From positions 1 through 64,000 of the forward strand of contig CADBKO010000019.1 of NCBI GenBank assembly GCA_902795345.1: 64,000 nt of DNA. Reading direction: 5' to 3'. The DNA comes from Oscillospiraceae bacterium. Lineage in GTDB: Bacteria > Bacillota > Clostridia > Oscillospirales > Oscillospiraceae. Made by a program: the position numbers and the translations under genes. The notes below the pieces were generated by a model. It worked only from the letters and a program-made list of their open reading frames with translations. It made no database searches and was not told the DNA's origin. How positions within the stretch are numbered: the first letter of the stretch is position 1; each line of letters starts with the position of its first letter. Below, piece after piece: positions 8,547 through 16,070 of this stretch.

Positions 8547-9298
8547 TTCCCCGCTCCCTTCAGCCTTATGGGCATTTGGAAGCTCCGGTCCCCGGAATCA
8601 AAGTGCAGCACCGCCCACTCCGCCGCCGGATCGAAATCCTTGACGAAAACTAAAACCCTGCCGGCAAAGATCAGATCCAGTTCTCCCTGCATATATGCCG
8701 GATACGTTTTTCCCCCGCTGTCCTCCACCGTCAGGGTCCGGTATCCGAATAGCGGCGGGCCCAGATTGGGATCCCAGGTGAAGGTCCGCAGCTGCAGGAT
8801 GAGAAAAGTCCCGCTTGTCCGAAAATACCGCGCGTCCGCCGCAGGCTCCGGTCCCGTAAGCCCGGCCTTCACCAGGCGGAAGCGGTAGTCCCCCGCGGCG
8901 GCGGAGGCATGCTGGGGGATCCACGCCGGAACGCGGTCGTCGATCTCCCCGTTGAGCACCCGCAGATAAGGATAATCGAAGATTTCCTCGCCGTCTCTGA
9001 CGACGGACACCACCGCATAGAGGATGATCAGCACCAGCAGGATGCGCAGCACCCGGAGGCAATAGCCCCAGAAGGGTTTATGAACTTCCGCCAGGGCCTT
9101 TCCCACCTCCTCCGGGTCCCCCATGGCCTCGCACACCCGGCGGTCCGCCTCCTCCTCGGAGCAGCCTTCGTTCAAGAAATCCCGGTTGCGGGAGATCATA
9201 TGTTCATACAGCTCCTGCCGGACTTTGCGGCGGTCCGGCGGGAATTTGATGTATTTCACCGCGTCCCGCAGCCAGTATTCCCCTTCCTTCCAGCGCAC
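8543..9298 (-). CDS. Permease-prefix (HAAS-like) domain membrane protein, cassette copy A2
   Basis: The 251-residue protein begins VRWKEGEYWLRDAVKYIKFP and contains the EVGKALAEVHKPFWGY segment of the permease-prefix-1/HAAS helical domain, often encoded next to PadR regulators in Firmicutes, then one membrane helix (about 88-108) and an outside beta-rich domain ending in FDPAAEWAVLHFDSGDRSFQ. It starts at GTG 9298, with GGGAGG seven bases upstream. It is nearly identical in its first 90 residues to the gene at 10216-10965. Known family members are thought to transmit signals to PadR-like regulators; the exact role is unknown. Confidence 0.82.
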   Translation of the reverse strand: MRWKEGEYWLRDAVKYIKFPPDRRKVRQELYEHMISRNRDFLNEGCSEEEADRRVCEAMGDPEEVGKALAEVHKPFWGYCLRVLRILLVLIILYAVVSVVRDGEEIFDYPYLRVLNGEIDDRVPAWIPQHASAAAGDYRFRLVKAGLTGPEPAADARYFRTSGTFLILQLRTFTWDPNLGPPLFGYRTLTVEDSGGKTYPAYMQGELDLIFAGRVLVFVKDFDPAAEWAVLHFDSGDRSFQMPIRLKGAGK

Positions 9299-9340
9299 AC
9301 CTACACCTCCCAGCGGTCATGACCGCAGATACTTCGTTCC

Positions 9341-9403
9341 TCAGCAGAGGGCCGCGTTGACGGCTTCGCTCCGGCACTGCCGGGTCTCCGCCCCGCCGCC
9401 GCT
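9341..9403 (-). pseudogene. Remnant of a padR gene (C-terminal codons only)
   Basis: Between the two cassettes, minus-strand codons ending at a TGA at 9341 read ETRQCRSEAVNAALC. This aligns with the last residues of the intact PadR at 6708-7031 (WQSYAAAVNAVLCSPA): Q, AVNA and LC coincide. No winged-helix part remains, and the stop of the preceding gene (9404) directly abuts it. In the intact copy the same membrane-protein gene overlaps the padR start, so this is best read as an internal deletion that removed most of a second padR. Confidence 0.6.
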
Positions 9404-10219
9404 TCACGCGCCGCCCTCTTCGCTCCACAATCCCTGCTCGATCAGTTTGATCTCCTGCCGGTACAGCACCTTCCCGTTTTCGTCGTGCCAGCGGATCTCC
9501 GCCGCGGCTGCGCCGGGCCGGTAGCCGGGGCTGACGTTACCCAGCTTCCAGACGGAAATATCGGAGAGCACCCGGCGGGCCGCATCGTCCACCTCGTCGA
9601 TGGGCGTCTGGATCTCGAAGCAGACGCCGAAGGGGCTCGTTCGCCCGCCGCCCCAGGGCCAGGAAAACTCCGCGCCGCCGAGGCCGGTCTCCTTATCTGC
9701 GCCCTTTATGCCGTGGAGGTTGCAGACGCCGCCCGTGACGGCGGGATCGTCGTTGAGTACCAGCAGGGGCAGAAGGGAGACCAGCTTCGTCGTGCCGTTT
9801 GCCGTTTTATACCACGACAGCGGAACGCCGGGGCAGCCCCAGCCGTATTCGGCGCTGTCGTTCCAGAAATAACACCAGAAATACTCCCGGATCAGAGGTG
9901 TGCGCATGAGCCGGAAGCCGGTCTCCCCGTTTTCATTGTAGCTGTAGCCTTTGCGGAAGGGCCGCACCCACTGGGCCGTATAGGTATAGAGCTCCTGACC
10001 GTCCCACACGGCGAAAAACTGGCTGCCCGTGACATCGATCTTATAGACGGGCTCCCGGGGGATATGGAGACTCTGCCGCTGGGCCCGGCGAAGGGCCGCC
10101 TTTTCCGTCAGCAGCTGCGTGGGCCCGCAGGTGAAGCGGACGAAGACCAGGGTCAGCAGCACCGCCCCCAGGCAGAAGGCCCCATGGAGGAGCCGGGGCA
10201 GCCGTTTCCTTCTTTTCAT
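9404..10219 (-). CDS. Single-pass membrane protein of the PadR cluster (copy B1), function unknown
   Basis: The 271-residue paralogue of the genes at 7021 and 7767 starts MKRRKRLPRLLHGAFCLG, with one membrane helix ending VRFTCGP, followed by KAALRRAQRQSLHIPREP. The outside domain carries WGCPGVPLSW, also seen as WGCPGMPVDG in B3, and ends with AEIRWHDENGKVLYRQEI. The ATG overlaps the stop of the A1 gene as ATGA. A supposed N-terminal extension to 10288 is an artefact of the overlapping frame. Function unknown. Confidence 0.75.
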   Translation of the reverse strand: MKRRKRLPRLLHGAFCLGAVLLTLVFVRFTCGPTQLLTEKAALRRAQRQSLHIPREPVYKIDVTGSQFFAVWDGQELYTYTAQWVRPFRKGYSYNENGETGFRLMRTPLIREYFWCYFWNDSAEYGWGCPGVPLSWYKTANGTTKLVSLLPLLVLNDDPAVTGGVCNLHGIKGADKETGLGGAEFSWPWGGGRTSPFGVCFEIQTPIDEVDDAARRVLSDISVWKLGNVSPGYRPGAAAAEIRWHDENGKVLYRQEIKLIEQGLWSEEGGA

Positions 10220-10965
10220 TTCCCCACCTCCAGCTTGACGGGCAGGCGGAAGCTCTGCTCCCCGGAATCGTAGCTCAGCACCGCCCACTCCGCCGCCGGG
10301 TCGAAATCCCGCGCCTCGATCAGAATATCGCTGAACAGGATCCAGTCCATGGTCACAAGGACAAAGGTCTCATACCGGTTCCCCAGGCTGTCCTCCACCG
10401 CCAGCTTCCGGTGTTCCAGCCGGGGCGTGCCGAGACCGGGGTCCCGGGTGGAGGCCCGCAGCTCCAGCACCAGGTATTCCCCCTCCGGGATATACCGGTC
10501 TCCTTCCCCGGAGCTCGCTACCCCTGCCCGGCGGAGGCGGAAGCGATAGTCCCCGCACTTTTCGGCGGAGGACTGCCCGATCCACCGGTCCATATGGGCT
10601 TCAAACCCACTCCGGACGGCGGTATAGCGGCTGTAGATGCTCCCGGTATAAGAATCGCGCGTGCGAAGCACATGGACGGCCAGAAGCAGGAGCACGATCA
10701 CCGTGACGATGCGCAGCGCCCGGAGGAAATACCCCCAGAAGGGTTTATGGACTTCCGCCAGGGCCTTTCCCACTTCCTCCGGGTCCCCCATGGCCCGGCA
10801 GACCAGCTTATCCGCTTCCTCCTCAGTCGCGCCTTTAGCCAGGAAATCCAGGTTGCGGGAGATCATGTGTTCGTACAGCTCCTGCTGGACTTTGCGGCGG
10901 TCCGGCGGGAATTTGATGTATTTCACCGCGTCCCGCAGCCAGTATTCCCCTTCTTTCCACCGCAC
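10216..10965 (-). CDS. Permease-prefix (HAAS-like) domain membrane protein, cassette copy A1
   Basis: First gene of the cluster, 249 residues. The first 90 residues (VRWKEGEYWLRDAVKYIKFP, then ISRNLDFLAKGATEEEADKL and EVGKALAEVHKPFWGYFLRA) form the helical permease-prefix domain; a membrane helix follows, then an outside domain ending FDPAAEWAVLSYDSGEQSFR. The start is GTG 10965, preceded by AGGGAGG at a good distance; upstream in-frame codons to 11034 fall in the promoter and are not coding. With B1 it forms the first of two A-B cassettes; the second also has the surviving padR. Confidence 0.82.
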   Translation of the reverse strand: MRWKEGEYWLRDAVKYIKFPPDRRKVQQELYEHMISRNLDFLAKGATEEEADKLVCRAMGDPEEVGKALAEVHKPFWGYFLRALRIVTVIVLLLLAVHVLRTRDSYTGSIYSRYTAVRSGFEAHMDRWIGQSSAEKCGDYRFRLRRAGVASSGEGDRYIPEGEYLVLELRASTRDPGLGTPRLEHRKLAVEDSLGNRYETFVLVTMDWILFSDILIEARDFDPAAEWAVLSYDSGEQSFRLPVKLEVGK

Positions 10966-10988
10966 GGCCCTCGCCTCCCTCTTTTTCC

Positions 10989-11034
10989 CTTGTATTACTA
11001 GGTATACAATACATTGAAATACAAGGTTTGTCAA
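10989..11034 (-). promoter_or_regulatory. Promoter and probable PadR operator of the duplicated cassette
   Basis: On the minus strand TTGACA (11034-11029), 17 bases and TATTGT (11011-11006) form a promoter for the gene at 10965. An inverted repeat with 8-bp arms CTTGTATT (10989-10996) and AATACAAG (11018-11025) brackets the -10 region, with GTATAC at its centre (11002-11007). Dyads over the promoter are usual for PadR autorepression; the assignment to the PadR at 6708 is inference. Confidence 0.6.
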
Positions 11035-11044
11035 GGGAAATAAT

Positions 11045-11069
11045 ACGCGCCCCCGTTTCGGGGGCGCGT
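11045..11069 (-). terminator. Terminator of the MarR-family gene
   Basis: A perfect 11-bp stem (11045-11055 with 11059-11069, loop TTT) lies just after the stop of the gene at 11072 on the minus strand and is followed there by ATTATTTCCC. Confidence 0.75.
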
Positions 11070-11071
11070 TC

Positions 11072-11530
11072 TCACTGGCAGCAATCTTCTTCCGCTGTTT
11101 TCAGGGCCACCTTCAGCAGCCGCTTGAATTCTCTTGCTTCCTCCGGGGTCATGTCCTTGGAGAAATTCTCCTCCGCCTGAATGGCGCTTCGGCGCAGGTC
11201 CTCATACAGGGCCTCTCCTTTTGGCAGGGGCAGGAGGCGGCGGTAGCGGGCGTCCTTCTCGCTGCGGACGCGCTTGATGAATTCCTTTTCCTCCAGCCGG
11301 TCGATGATGCCGGAAACGGTGGGGTTCGTCAGCTTGAATACCGCCTGGATATCCAGCTGGTTGACCTCCTGGGACTGGTAGTTATTGAGTATGTACATGA
11401 GCACGTCCGCCTGGATGGAAGTCAGGTTATAGGCGCTCATGTTGCGGTTCTTCTGCTTGATCAACGCGTTGTTCAGGCGGAAGACATATACAATGATATG
11501 ATTCGGCTTTTTTTCCTCGGCCACGGTCAT
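11072..11530 (-). CDS. MarR-family transcriptional regulator
   Basis: The 152-residue protein has the MarR winged-helix plan: a dimerisation helix with RLNNALIKQKNRN, the helix-turn-helix region FKLTNPTVSGIIDRLEEKEFIKR and the wing SEKDARYRRLLPL, then a C-terminal helix with a CC pair near the end. The ATG at 11530 has its GGGAGG only two bases away, so the in-frame GTG at 11524 (eight bases from it) may be the real start. It is monocistronic, with its own terminator, and has no obvious target beyond the adjacent clusters. Confidence 0.88.
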   Translation of the reverse strand: MTVAEEKKPNHIIVYVFRLNNALIKQKNRNMSAYNLTSIQADVLMYILNNYQSQEVNQLDIQAVFKLTNPTVSGIIDRLEEKEFIKRVRSEKDARYRRLLPLPKGEALYEDLRRSAIQAEENFSKDMTPEEAREFKRLLKVALKTAEEDCCQ

Positions 11531-11628
11531 TTCCTCCCGTACTCTGAAATAGATAGCCTCTGAAACTATTTATAATTTAACCGAATCCCCGCAGAAAGTC
11601 AAGGAAAAACAGTTGGAATCCTTGGAAT

Positions 11629-11880
11629 TTAACCGATCAGACTGACGAAAGCCCACACCGCGCCGGTGAAGGCTGCCCCGGCCAGCAGCCAGAGCCAGGG
11701 GGGCCGCTGCCGGGTCCTCCGTCCTCCGCCCATGGTCTCGGAAGCGATCTCCCGCGCCTGCAGCAGCAGGTCCTCCGCGCTCTCGCTGTCCCCGTCCTTC
11801 AAGATGAAAATGGCCTTTTCAAAGCGCTGCCTGTCCGGGGAATCCACCAGGATCACCCGCCGCGTCACACCCTTCACCAT
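11629..11880 (-). CDS. Small tail-anchored-like membrane protein, function unknown
   Basis: The 83-residue protein has an N-terminal segment VKGVTRRVILVDSPDRQRFEKAIFIL, a helical middle (AEDLLLQAREIASETM) and one C-terminal membrane helix (PWLWLLAGAAFTGAVWAFV). It follows spoIIE by about 80 bases on the same strand. Small proteins beginning with a similar VKGVTRRV motif are, from memory, widespread in Oscillospirales genomes without an assigned function. The start ATG is preceded by AAAGGAGGC (11883-11891), a strong ribosome site. Confidence 0.7.
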   Translation of the reverse strand: MVKGVTRRVILVDSPDRQRFEKAIFILKDGDSESAEDLLLQAREIASETMGGGRRTRQRPPWLWLLAGAAFTGAVWAFVSLIG

Positions 11881-11959
11881 GCTTTCGCCTCCTTTGGTTT
11901 CCGCTCCTGTGATTTATTCCCATTATGCCCGGAAGGGGAAGCGAATATTCCGGTCCCTC

Positions 11960-14260
11960 TCAGGGGCTCCCGGAGGGCAGGGCTCCCGCTTTCTCCAGGC
12001 TCAGGGTCAGCACGGTCATATCGTCCTCCCAGCCGCCCCGGGCGGCGGCGTCCGTCAGGATGTTCCCCGCCAGTTCCCGCAGGGAACCGGGCGCGCAGGC
12101 GCGAAGCCGCTCCCCCACGTTCTCCGCCCGGGCCGCCCCGTCGCTGAGGATCACCGCGGCGCTCCCGGATTCCAGCTGCAAACGGATGCAATCGGGCCCC
12201 ACGTCGTCGGTGCCCGCGGCGGGGGTCCGGCCCTGCACGGCCCGGACCTGGCCGCCGCTGCGGACATAGGAGGGGGCCGCCCCGTACTTATACACGCAGG
12301 TCTCCCCGGTAAAGAGGTTGACGCTCATCAGGTCCAGGCTCAGGCTGCACATGCGCTTTTCGCTGCGCAGCAGCAGGGCCGTGTTGAGGGTGCGCAGCAC
12401 CGTTTCCGGCCCGATCCCGGCCCGGAGGAGTTTTTCCGCCAGGGCTGCGGCGGCGGTGCTGTCCTCCGAAGCCTCCTTCCCGCTGCCCATGCCGTCGGCC
12501 ACGATGAGATAGAGGACGCCCTCCGCCGATTTGAAGGAGCGGGCCACATCGCCGGAGGGGGCCTTCCCGCCCCGGCAGCAGGCAGCCACGCCCACCTCCG
12601 CCTCCAGGGGCTCCCGTTCATAGAGCTGCAGCCGCTCCCCATCCGGGTCCGGGCAGCTTAGGACCGTCTCCGACACCCGGGAAAGCTCCTCCAGCCAGCC
12701 GGGCTTTCGGGTGAGGGCCCGGCGTCCTACGCCGCTGAGCTCCACGTGGAGCCGCCCGTTGGAATCCCGAAAGGCGCAGCAGAGGGTGCCGGGCGCGTAA
12801 TCCCGCAGGAAATCCCCCAGCCGATGGGTGAGCTTCGTTTCCTCCCGGGCGGGGACGCCGGAAGCGCCGGTGAGGTCCCGCAGCACCGCCGCAAAATCCC
12901 CGTACTGCCGGTCCAGCAGGTCCCGGTCCGCCTCCAGCCGCTTCCGGGTCTGGCGGCGGCGGCGCAGGTCCTTCAGTTCGCTGCTCACGCTGGCGGTGAA
13001 GCCCCGCAGATCCAGGCACCGGTCCCGGAACCAGAGGGGAAAGTCCTCCGCCTCCGCGCTGCCTCTGTCCCGCATCTTTCCCCAAGCCTCCTGCATGGCC
13101 CCGCGGGTGCTCTCATATTCTCTGCCCCAGCAGCGTTCCCGCTCCCGGCACCGGCGGCAGACTGCCTCCGCCGCCACGTCGAAAACGATCATCCCGTCCT
13201 CGTCGCTGCGCTTCTCCTCCGGCTCCCTGCGCACCAGCGCCCCCAATTCCTCGAAAGCGGCAGCCGTCAGGGCGGCCCGCCCCCGGAAATAGGAGAGCAG
13301 CCCGCCGCCGGAAGCGGGGGCCTCCTCCCGGCGCAGGTTTTCAAAGAAGCGCTGGGTAGGCAGCATAAAGAGGACGGAGGCGATGAAGAATTCATACAGG
13401 AGCCCGCTGCGCAGGACGCCCGCCGCGGCCCAGAACACCGCGGCGGCATTCCCCAGCACACAGCCCAGCGCGGTGAGGAACCGCCCCTTCGCCGCGCCGA
13501 AACCGCCCAAAGCGCCGGCGCAGCCCAGGGCCATGGCGCAGACGCCCGGCGTGCCCCCGGCGGCATCCAGCCCCAGGCCCAGCACCAGCCCCGTGAGAGC
13601 GCCGGAAGCCGCCCCGCCCAGGTGGGCGGCGGTGAGCACCAGGAATGCCCCCACGCAGCGCCCCAGGGAAATGACCCCGGCCAGCTTCAGCGGGGCCATG
13701 GCCATGCAGAGGGTCGCGGCCAGCACCGCCCGGCCCAGGGCGCTCCCCTTCTCCTTCCGCCCCAGGCCCGCCCGATAGAGGACGCAGCCGAAGCCCGCCA
13801 GCACCATTTCGCAGAGCCAGGCGGCCCAATCCGCCGCGCTGCGGCCGGACCAGCGGAGATAGACCGCGCCGATGAGCCCGGTCATGAGAGCCGCCGCCAG
13901 CGGGGAAAAGAAGCGCCTTTGGCTCAGCTTCCAGTCCCGCAGGAGGAAGAGGGCGGAATAGATGAGCAGGACGGAAGCGGCAGGACGCAGTCCCGCCGTC
14001 AGCCCAAGGCCGGACACCGCCCCCAGCATGACCCCGGCGGCAGCGGCGGCCCCCCAGGGCAGCGCGCCGCAGGCGGCGGTGAAGGCCCCGCCCAGGGGCG
14101 AGATGCCCCCCGGCAGCTCCAGCCGCCCCAGCAGGAATCCCAGCCCCAGGCAGAGGACGCCCCGCAGGGCCTTCTTCCCAGGCTCGTCCAGATTTCCAAT
14201 CTTTTTCGCCGCCCTTCGGGCAGCCGATCCCAAATGCTCCGTTATCGGGATATGTTTCAT
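11960..14260 (-). CDS. spoIIE: Stage II sporulation protein E (SpoIIE) serine phosphatase
   Basis: The 766-residue protein has the SpoIIE architecture: about ten membrane helices (residues 30-310), a central regulatory region with Cys-rich segments (CRRCRERERCWG near 373) and a C-terminal PP2C-type phosphatase with DGMGSG at about 589-594 and SDGAA near 705, metal-binding motifs of the family. SpoIIE dephosphorylates SpoIIAA at the asymmetric septum and so activates sigma-F in the forespore. A strong GGAGGCGATAAAGC precedes the ATG. TATTAT or TATGAT about 20 bases further up could be the -10, but a -35 at standard spacing is not obvious, as in Spo0A-driven spoIIE promoters elsewhere. Confidence 0.96.
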   Translation of the reverse strand: MKHIPITEHLGSAARRAAKKIGNLDEPGKKALRGVLCLGLGFLLGRLELPGGISPLGGAFTAACGALPWGAAAAAGVMLGAVSGLGLTAGLRPAASVLLIYSALFLLRDWKLSQRRFFSPLAAALMTGLIGAVYLRWSGRSAADWAAWLCEMVLAGFGCVLYRAGLGRKEKGSALGRAVLAATLCMAMAPLKLAGVISLGRCVGAFLVLTAAHLGGAASGALTGLVLGLGLDAAGGTPGVCAMALGCAGALGGFGAAKGRFLTALGCVLGNAAAVFWAAAGVLRSGLLYEFFIASVLFMLPTQRFFENLRREEAPASGGGLLSYFRGRAALTAAAFEELGALVRREPEEKRSDEDGMIVFDVAAEAVCRRCRERERCWGREYESTRGAMQEAWGKMRDRGSAEAEDFPLWFRDRCLDLRGFTASVSSELKDLRRRRQTRKRLEADRDLLDRQYGDFAAVLRDLTGASGVPAREETKLTHRLGDFLRDYAPGTLCCAFRDSNGRLHVELSGVGRRALTRKPGWLEELSRVSETVLSCPDPDGERLQLYEREPLEAEVGVAACCRGGKAPSGDVARSFKSAEGVLYLIVADGMGSGKEASEDSTAAAALAEKLLRAGIGPETVLRTLNTALLLRSEKRMCSLSLDLMSVNLFTGETCVYKYGAAPSYVRSGGQVRAVQGRTPAAGTDDVGPDCIRLQLESGSAAVILSDGAARAENVGERLRACAPGSLRELAGNILTDAAARGGWEDDMTVLTLSLEKAGALPSGSP

Positions 14261-14352
14261 GCTTTATCGCCTCCTTCCAACATCATAATAGAGGAAGGCG
14301 TCCATATCCTGTCGGCTCCTGTCGCCGGGAGCGGACAAGAAAAAAAAGAATA

Positions 14353-14381
14353 TTGAACTGCCGGGACATTTGTCATAGAAT
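14353..14381 (+). promoter_or_regulatory. Promoter of the CYTH-like/M48 gene pair
   Basis: TTGAAC (14353-14358), a 17-base spacer and TAGAAT (14376-14381) sit 34 bases before the ATG at 14415, with AAAGGAG just upstream of the ATG. Confidence 0.65.
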
Positions 14382-14414
14382 ATAGGAAAAAGGAATGGGA
14401 AAGGAGCGACCGAT

Positions 14415-15047
14415 ATGCCGTCCGCCACCCGAATTCAATACGGGCTGCCCAGCGAGGCCTATATGGACCGGCTGCTGACCGACGACCTGATCCTCCGCTA
14501 TGTGAAGGACAATTACGAATACTCCAAGCACCTCACCGAGTTCTACGATACGCCGGACTGGCGGCTCACCCGGGCGACCTTCTCCATGGACGTGGACCGG
14601 GATCTGTCCATCCCCATCGTCCACCTGGCCCAGGCGCGCATCTCGCCGGACGACCTGCCCGGTCTCATGCACGGCGACACCTGGACCGCCCCCTTTGAAA
14701 GCGTGGACACCATGGTGGACGCCCTGGCCCACCGGGGCGCGCCGCTGGAATTCCTCTCCATCGCCCGGGGCGCCGAGCTGGTCTGCCATTTCAAGATCGC
14801 CCACAGCAGCCAATCCACCACCCTCTACCTGCCGGACCGGACCAGGATCTGCATGTCCTTCGACGCCAGCGTCCTCATGGCCGGCGGCAAGGAGGAACGG
14901 AGCTTTGAGCTGTGCATGGACCTGCTCTTCGGAGAGGAGCAGCAGCTCATCAACTACTGCCAGCAGATCCGGGATCGCTTCGACCTGCCGCCGGTGCTGC
15001 TGAGCCGGGAAATGAAGGCGCAGCGCCTGCTGGCGGAGAAGAATTGA
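14415..15047 (+). CDS. CYTH-like domain protein (putative triphosphate-binding), divergent
   Basis: The 210-residue protein carries FYDTPDWRLTRATFSMDVDRD at about residues 43-63, strongly reminiscent of the YxDTPDxxLxxxGxxLRxR strand pair of CYTH/triphosphate tunnel proteins, followed by further beta strands with charged residues and an LCMDLLFGEEQQL-type helix. The N-terminal ExExK motif of the family is not evident, so it is a divergent member and enzymatic activity is uncertain. VTC-like polyphosphate proteins are an alternative. It overlaps the downstream metallopeptidase gene by four bases (TTGA), implying coupled translation. Confidence 0.5.
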   Translation: MPSATRIQYGLPSEAYMDRLLTDDLILRYVKDNYEYSKHLTEFYDTPDWRLTRATFSMDVDRDLSIPIVHLAQARISPDDLPGLMHGDTWTAPFESVDTMVDALAHRGAPLEFLSIARGAELVCHFKIAHSSQSTTLYLPDRTRICMSFDASVLMAGGKEERSFELCMDLLFGEEQQLINYCQQIRDRFDLPPVLLSREMKAQRLLAEKN

Positions 15048-15613
15048 GCGTGGGAACGCCCTGCCGGGTCATTCGCAGCCGCCGCAGAACCCTGTCCCTG
15101 GAGATCACCCCCCGGGGCGAAGTGCTGGTGCGCGCGCCGCTCCGCACCTCCGAAGCCGTGATCCGGCGCTTCGTGGAGGGGAAACAGGGGTGGATCGAGA
15201 CCCACCTGGCCCTGGTGCGGGAGCGCATGGCGGCGGCCGACGCCCAGGAGCGCTTCACAGAGGCGGAGCGGAATGCGCTGCGGGAGCGGGCCAGGCCCGT
15301 CTTTGAAGCCAGGGTGGATCATTTCGCCTCCCTGCTGGGCATGAGCCGGGGGAAGATTACCATCCGCACCCAGCGCAGCCGCTGGGGCAGCTGCTCGGCC
15401 CAGGGCAATCTGAGCTTCAACGCCCTCCTGCTGCTGACGCCGCCGGAGGTGCTGGATTATGTGGTGGTCCACGAGCTGTGCCACCGCCGGGAGATGAACC
15501 ATTCTCCCCGCTTCTGGGCGGAGGTGGAACGGCTGGTCCCGGACTGGAAGACGCAGCGGCTCTGGCTGCGGACGAACGGCGGGGCGCTCATGGCCCGCCT
15601 GCCGGAAAAATGA
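15044..15613 (+). CDS. M48-type zinc metallopeptidase, YgjP/WLM-like (DUF45)
   Basis: The 189-residue protein contains the DUF45 signature: QRSRWGSCSAQGNLSFN, then VVHELCHRREMNHSPRFW, with the zinc motif HExxH plus a third His five residues on, the hallmark of YgjP-like proteins. The family is related to SprT/Wss1-type proteases; substrates in bacteria are not known. Start: the coding frame opens at TTG 15044 (overlapping the previous stop as TTGA, GGAG six bases upstream) or GTG 15050; TTG is chosen for coupling. It is cytoplasmic, with no signal peptide. Confidence 0.85.
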   Translation: MSVGTPCRVIRSRRRTLSLEITPRGEVLVRAPLRTSEAVIRRFVEGKQGWIETHLALVRERMAAADAQERFTEAERNALRERARPVFEARVDHFASLLGMSRGKITIRTQRSRWGSCSAQGNLSFNALLLLTPPEVLDYVVVHELCHRREMNHSPRFWAEVERLVPDWKTQRLWLRTNGGALMARLPEK

Positions 15614-15638
15614 ATACAACTCCCTACTGCATATCGGG

Positions 15639-15678
15639 ATAAAAACCGAAGGTGCTGTCCGCTTGGACAGCACCTTCG
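15639..15678 (-). terminator. Terminator of the 73-residue protein gene
   Basis: A perfect 14-bp stem (15647-15660 with 15665-15678, 4-base loop) is followed on the minus strand by GTTTTTATC, a proper T-tract, downstream of the gene ending at 15701. It may also stop plus-strand transcription from the M48 gene, although the T-tract there is poor. Confidence 0.85.
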
Positions 15679-15700
15679 TTCATTCCGGCAAATAAGGACG

Positions 15701-15922
15701 TTATCTGGAGAGAGCCACCAGGACGACCTCCCGGCCATTGCCGGAAAGCTCCTTCTCCAGCGCGTTGATCTTCGCCAGCTCTGCGTCGCTCAGCTGGGCG
15801 ATCTCGAACTTCTTTTCCACCGCCAGCAGCACGACCTGCTTGTCCTCGCCGGACAGCTTGGCCTGCAGCTTGTTCAGCTCATCCAGCTCGGCCTGGCTGA
15901 TCTTTGCATACTCGTACTTCAT
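15701..15922 (-). CDS. Small internally duplicated acidic protein, function unknown
   Basis: The 73-residue protein is built of two tandem copies of an approximately 31-residue unit: residues 8-38 (ISQAELDELNKLQAKLSGED, ending QVVLLAVEK) and 42-72 (LSDAELAKINALEKELSGNG, ending EVVLVALSR). The pattern SxAEL...N.L...LSG....VVL.A is kept in both. Each unit looks like a helix followed by a hydrophobic strand. It has its own strong promoter, a structured leader and a terminator, so it is probably a well-expressed independent gene. I do not recognise the family. Confidence 0.75.
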   Translation of the reverse strand: MKYEYAKISQAELDELNKLQAKLSGEDKQVVLLAVEKKFEIAQLSDAELAKINALEKELSGNGREVVLVALSR

Positions 15923-15960
15923 TTCATTTCCTCCCTTTCCTTGTCAGCGCGTCATCCGCG

Positions 15961-16002
15961 GCAATGGACCGTTTGCCATTGCGGAATCCCCGCTTCCGCA
16001 AT
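15961..16002 (-). promoter_or_regulatory. Mutually exclusive hairpins in the leader of the 73-residue protein gene
   Basis: In the untranslated leader two perfect hairpins overlap: GCAATGG (15961-15967) with CCATTGC (15976-15982), and ATTGCGGAA (15978-15986) with TTCCGCAAT (15994-16002). They share 15978-15982 and cannot form together. No T-tract follows, so transcription termination is not implied; translational or RNA-stability control is possible. Confidence 0.4.
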
Positions 16003-16026
16003 TTGTCGGGTACCATACCCGGTATC

Positions 16027-16055
16027 ATAATATACCCACTTTCTCTTCATGTCAA
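16027..16055 (-). promoter_or_regulatory. Promoter of the 73-residue protein gene
   Basis: Minus strand TTGACA (16055-16050), 17 bases, TATTAT (16032-16027): a near-consensus sigma-A promoter, about 105 bases upstream of the ATG at 15922. It directly follows the end of the DUF4097 gene. Confidence 0.75.
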
Positions 16056-16070
16056 GTAACCGCAGGCGCT

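Noticed and set aside
12746-14356. 536-codon plus-strand frame opposite spoIIE
   Set aside because: Pro/Gln/Arg-rich translation typical of an antisense shadow in GC-rich DNA; spoIIE is unambiguous.
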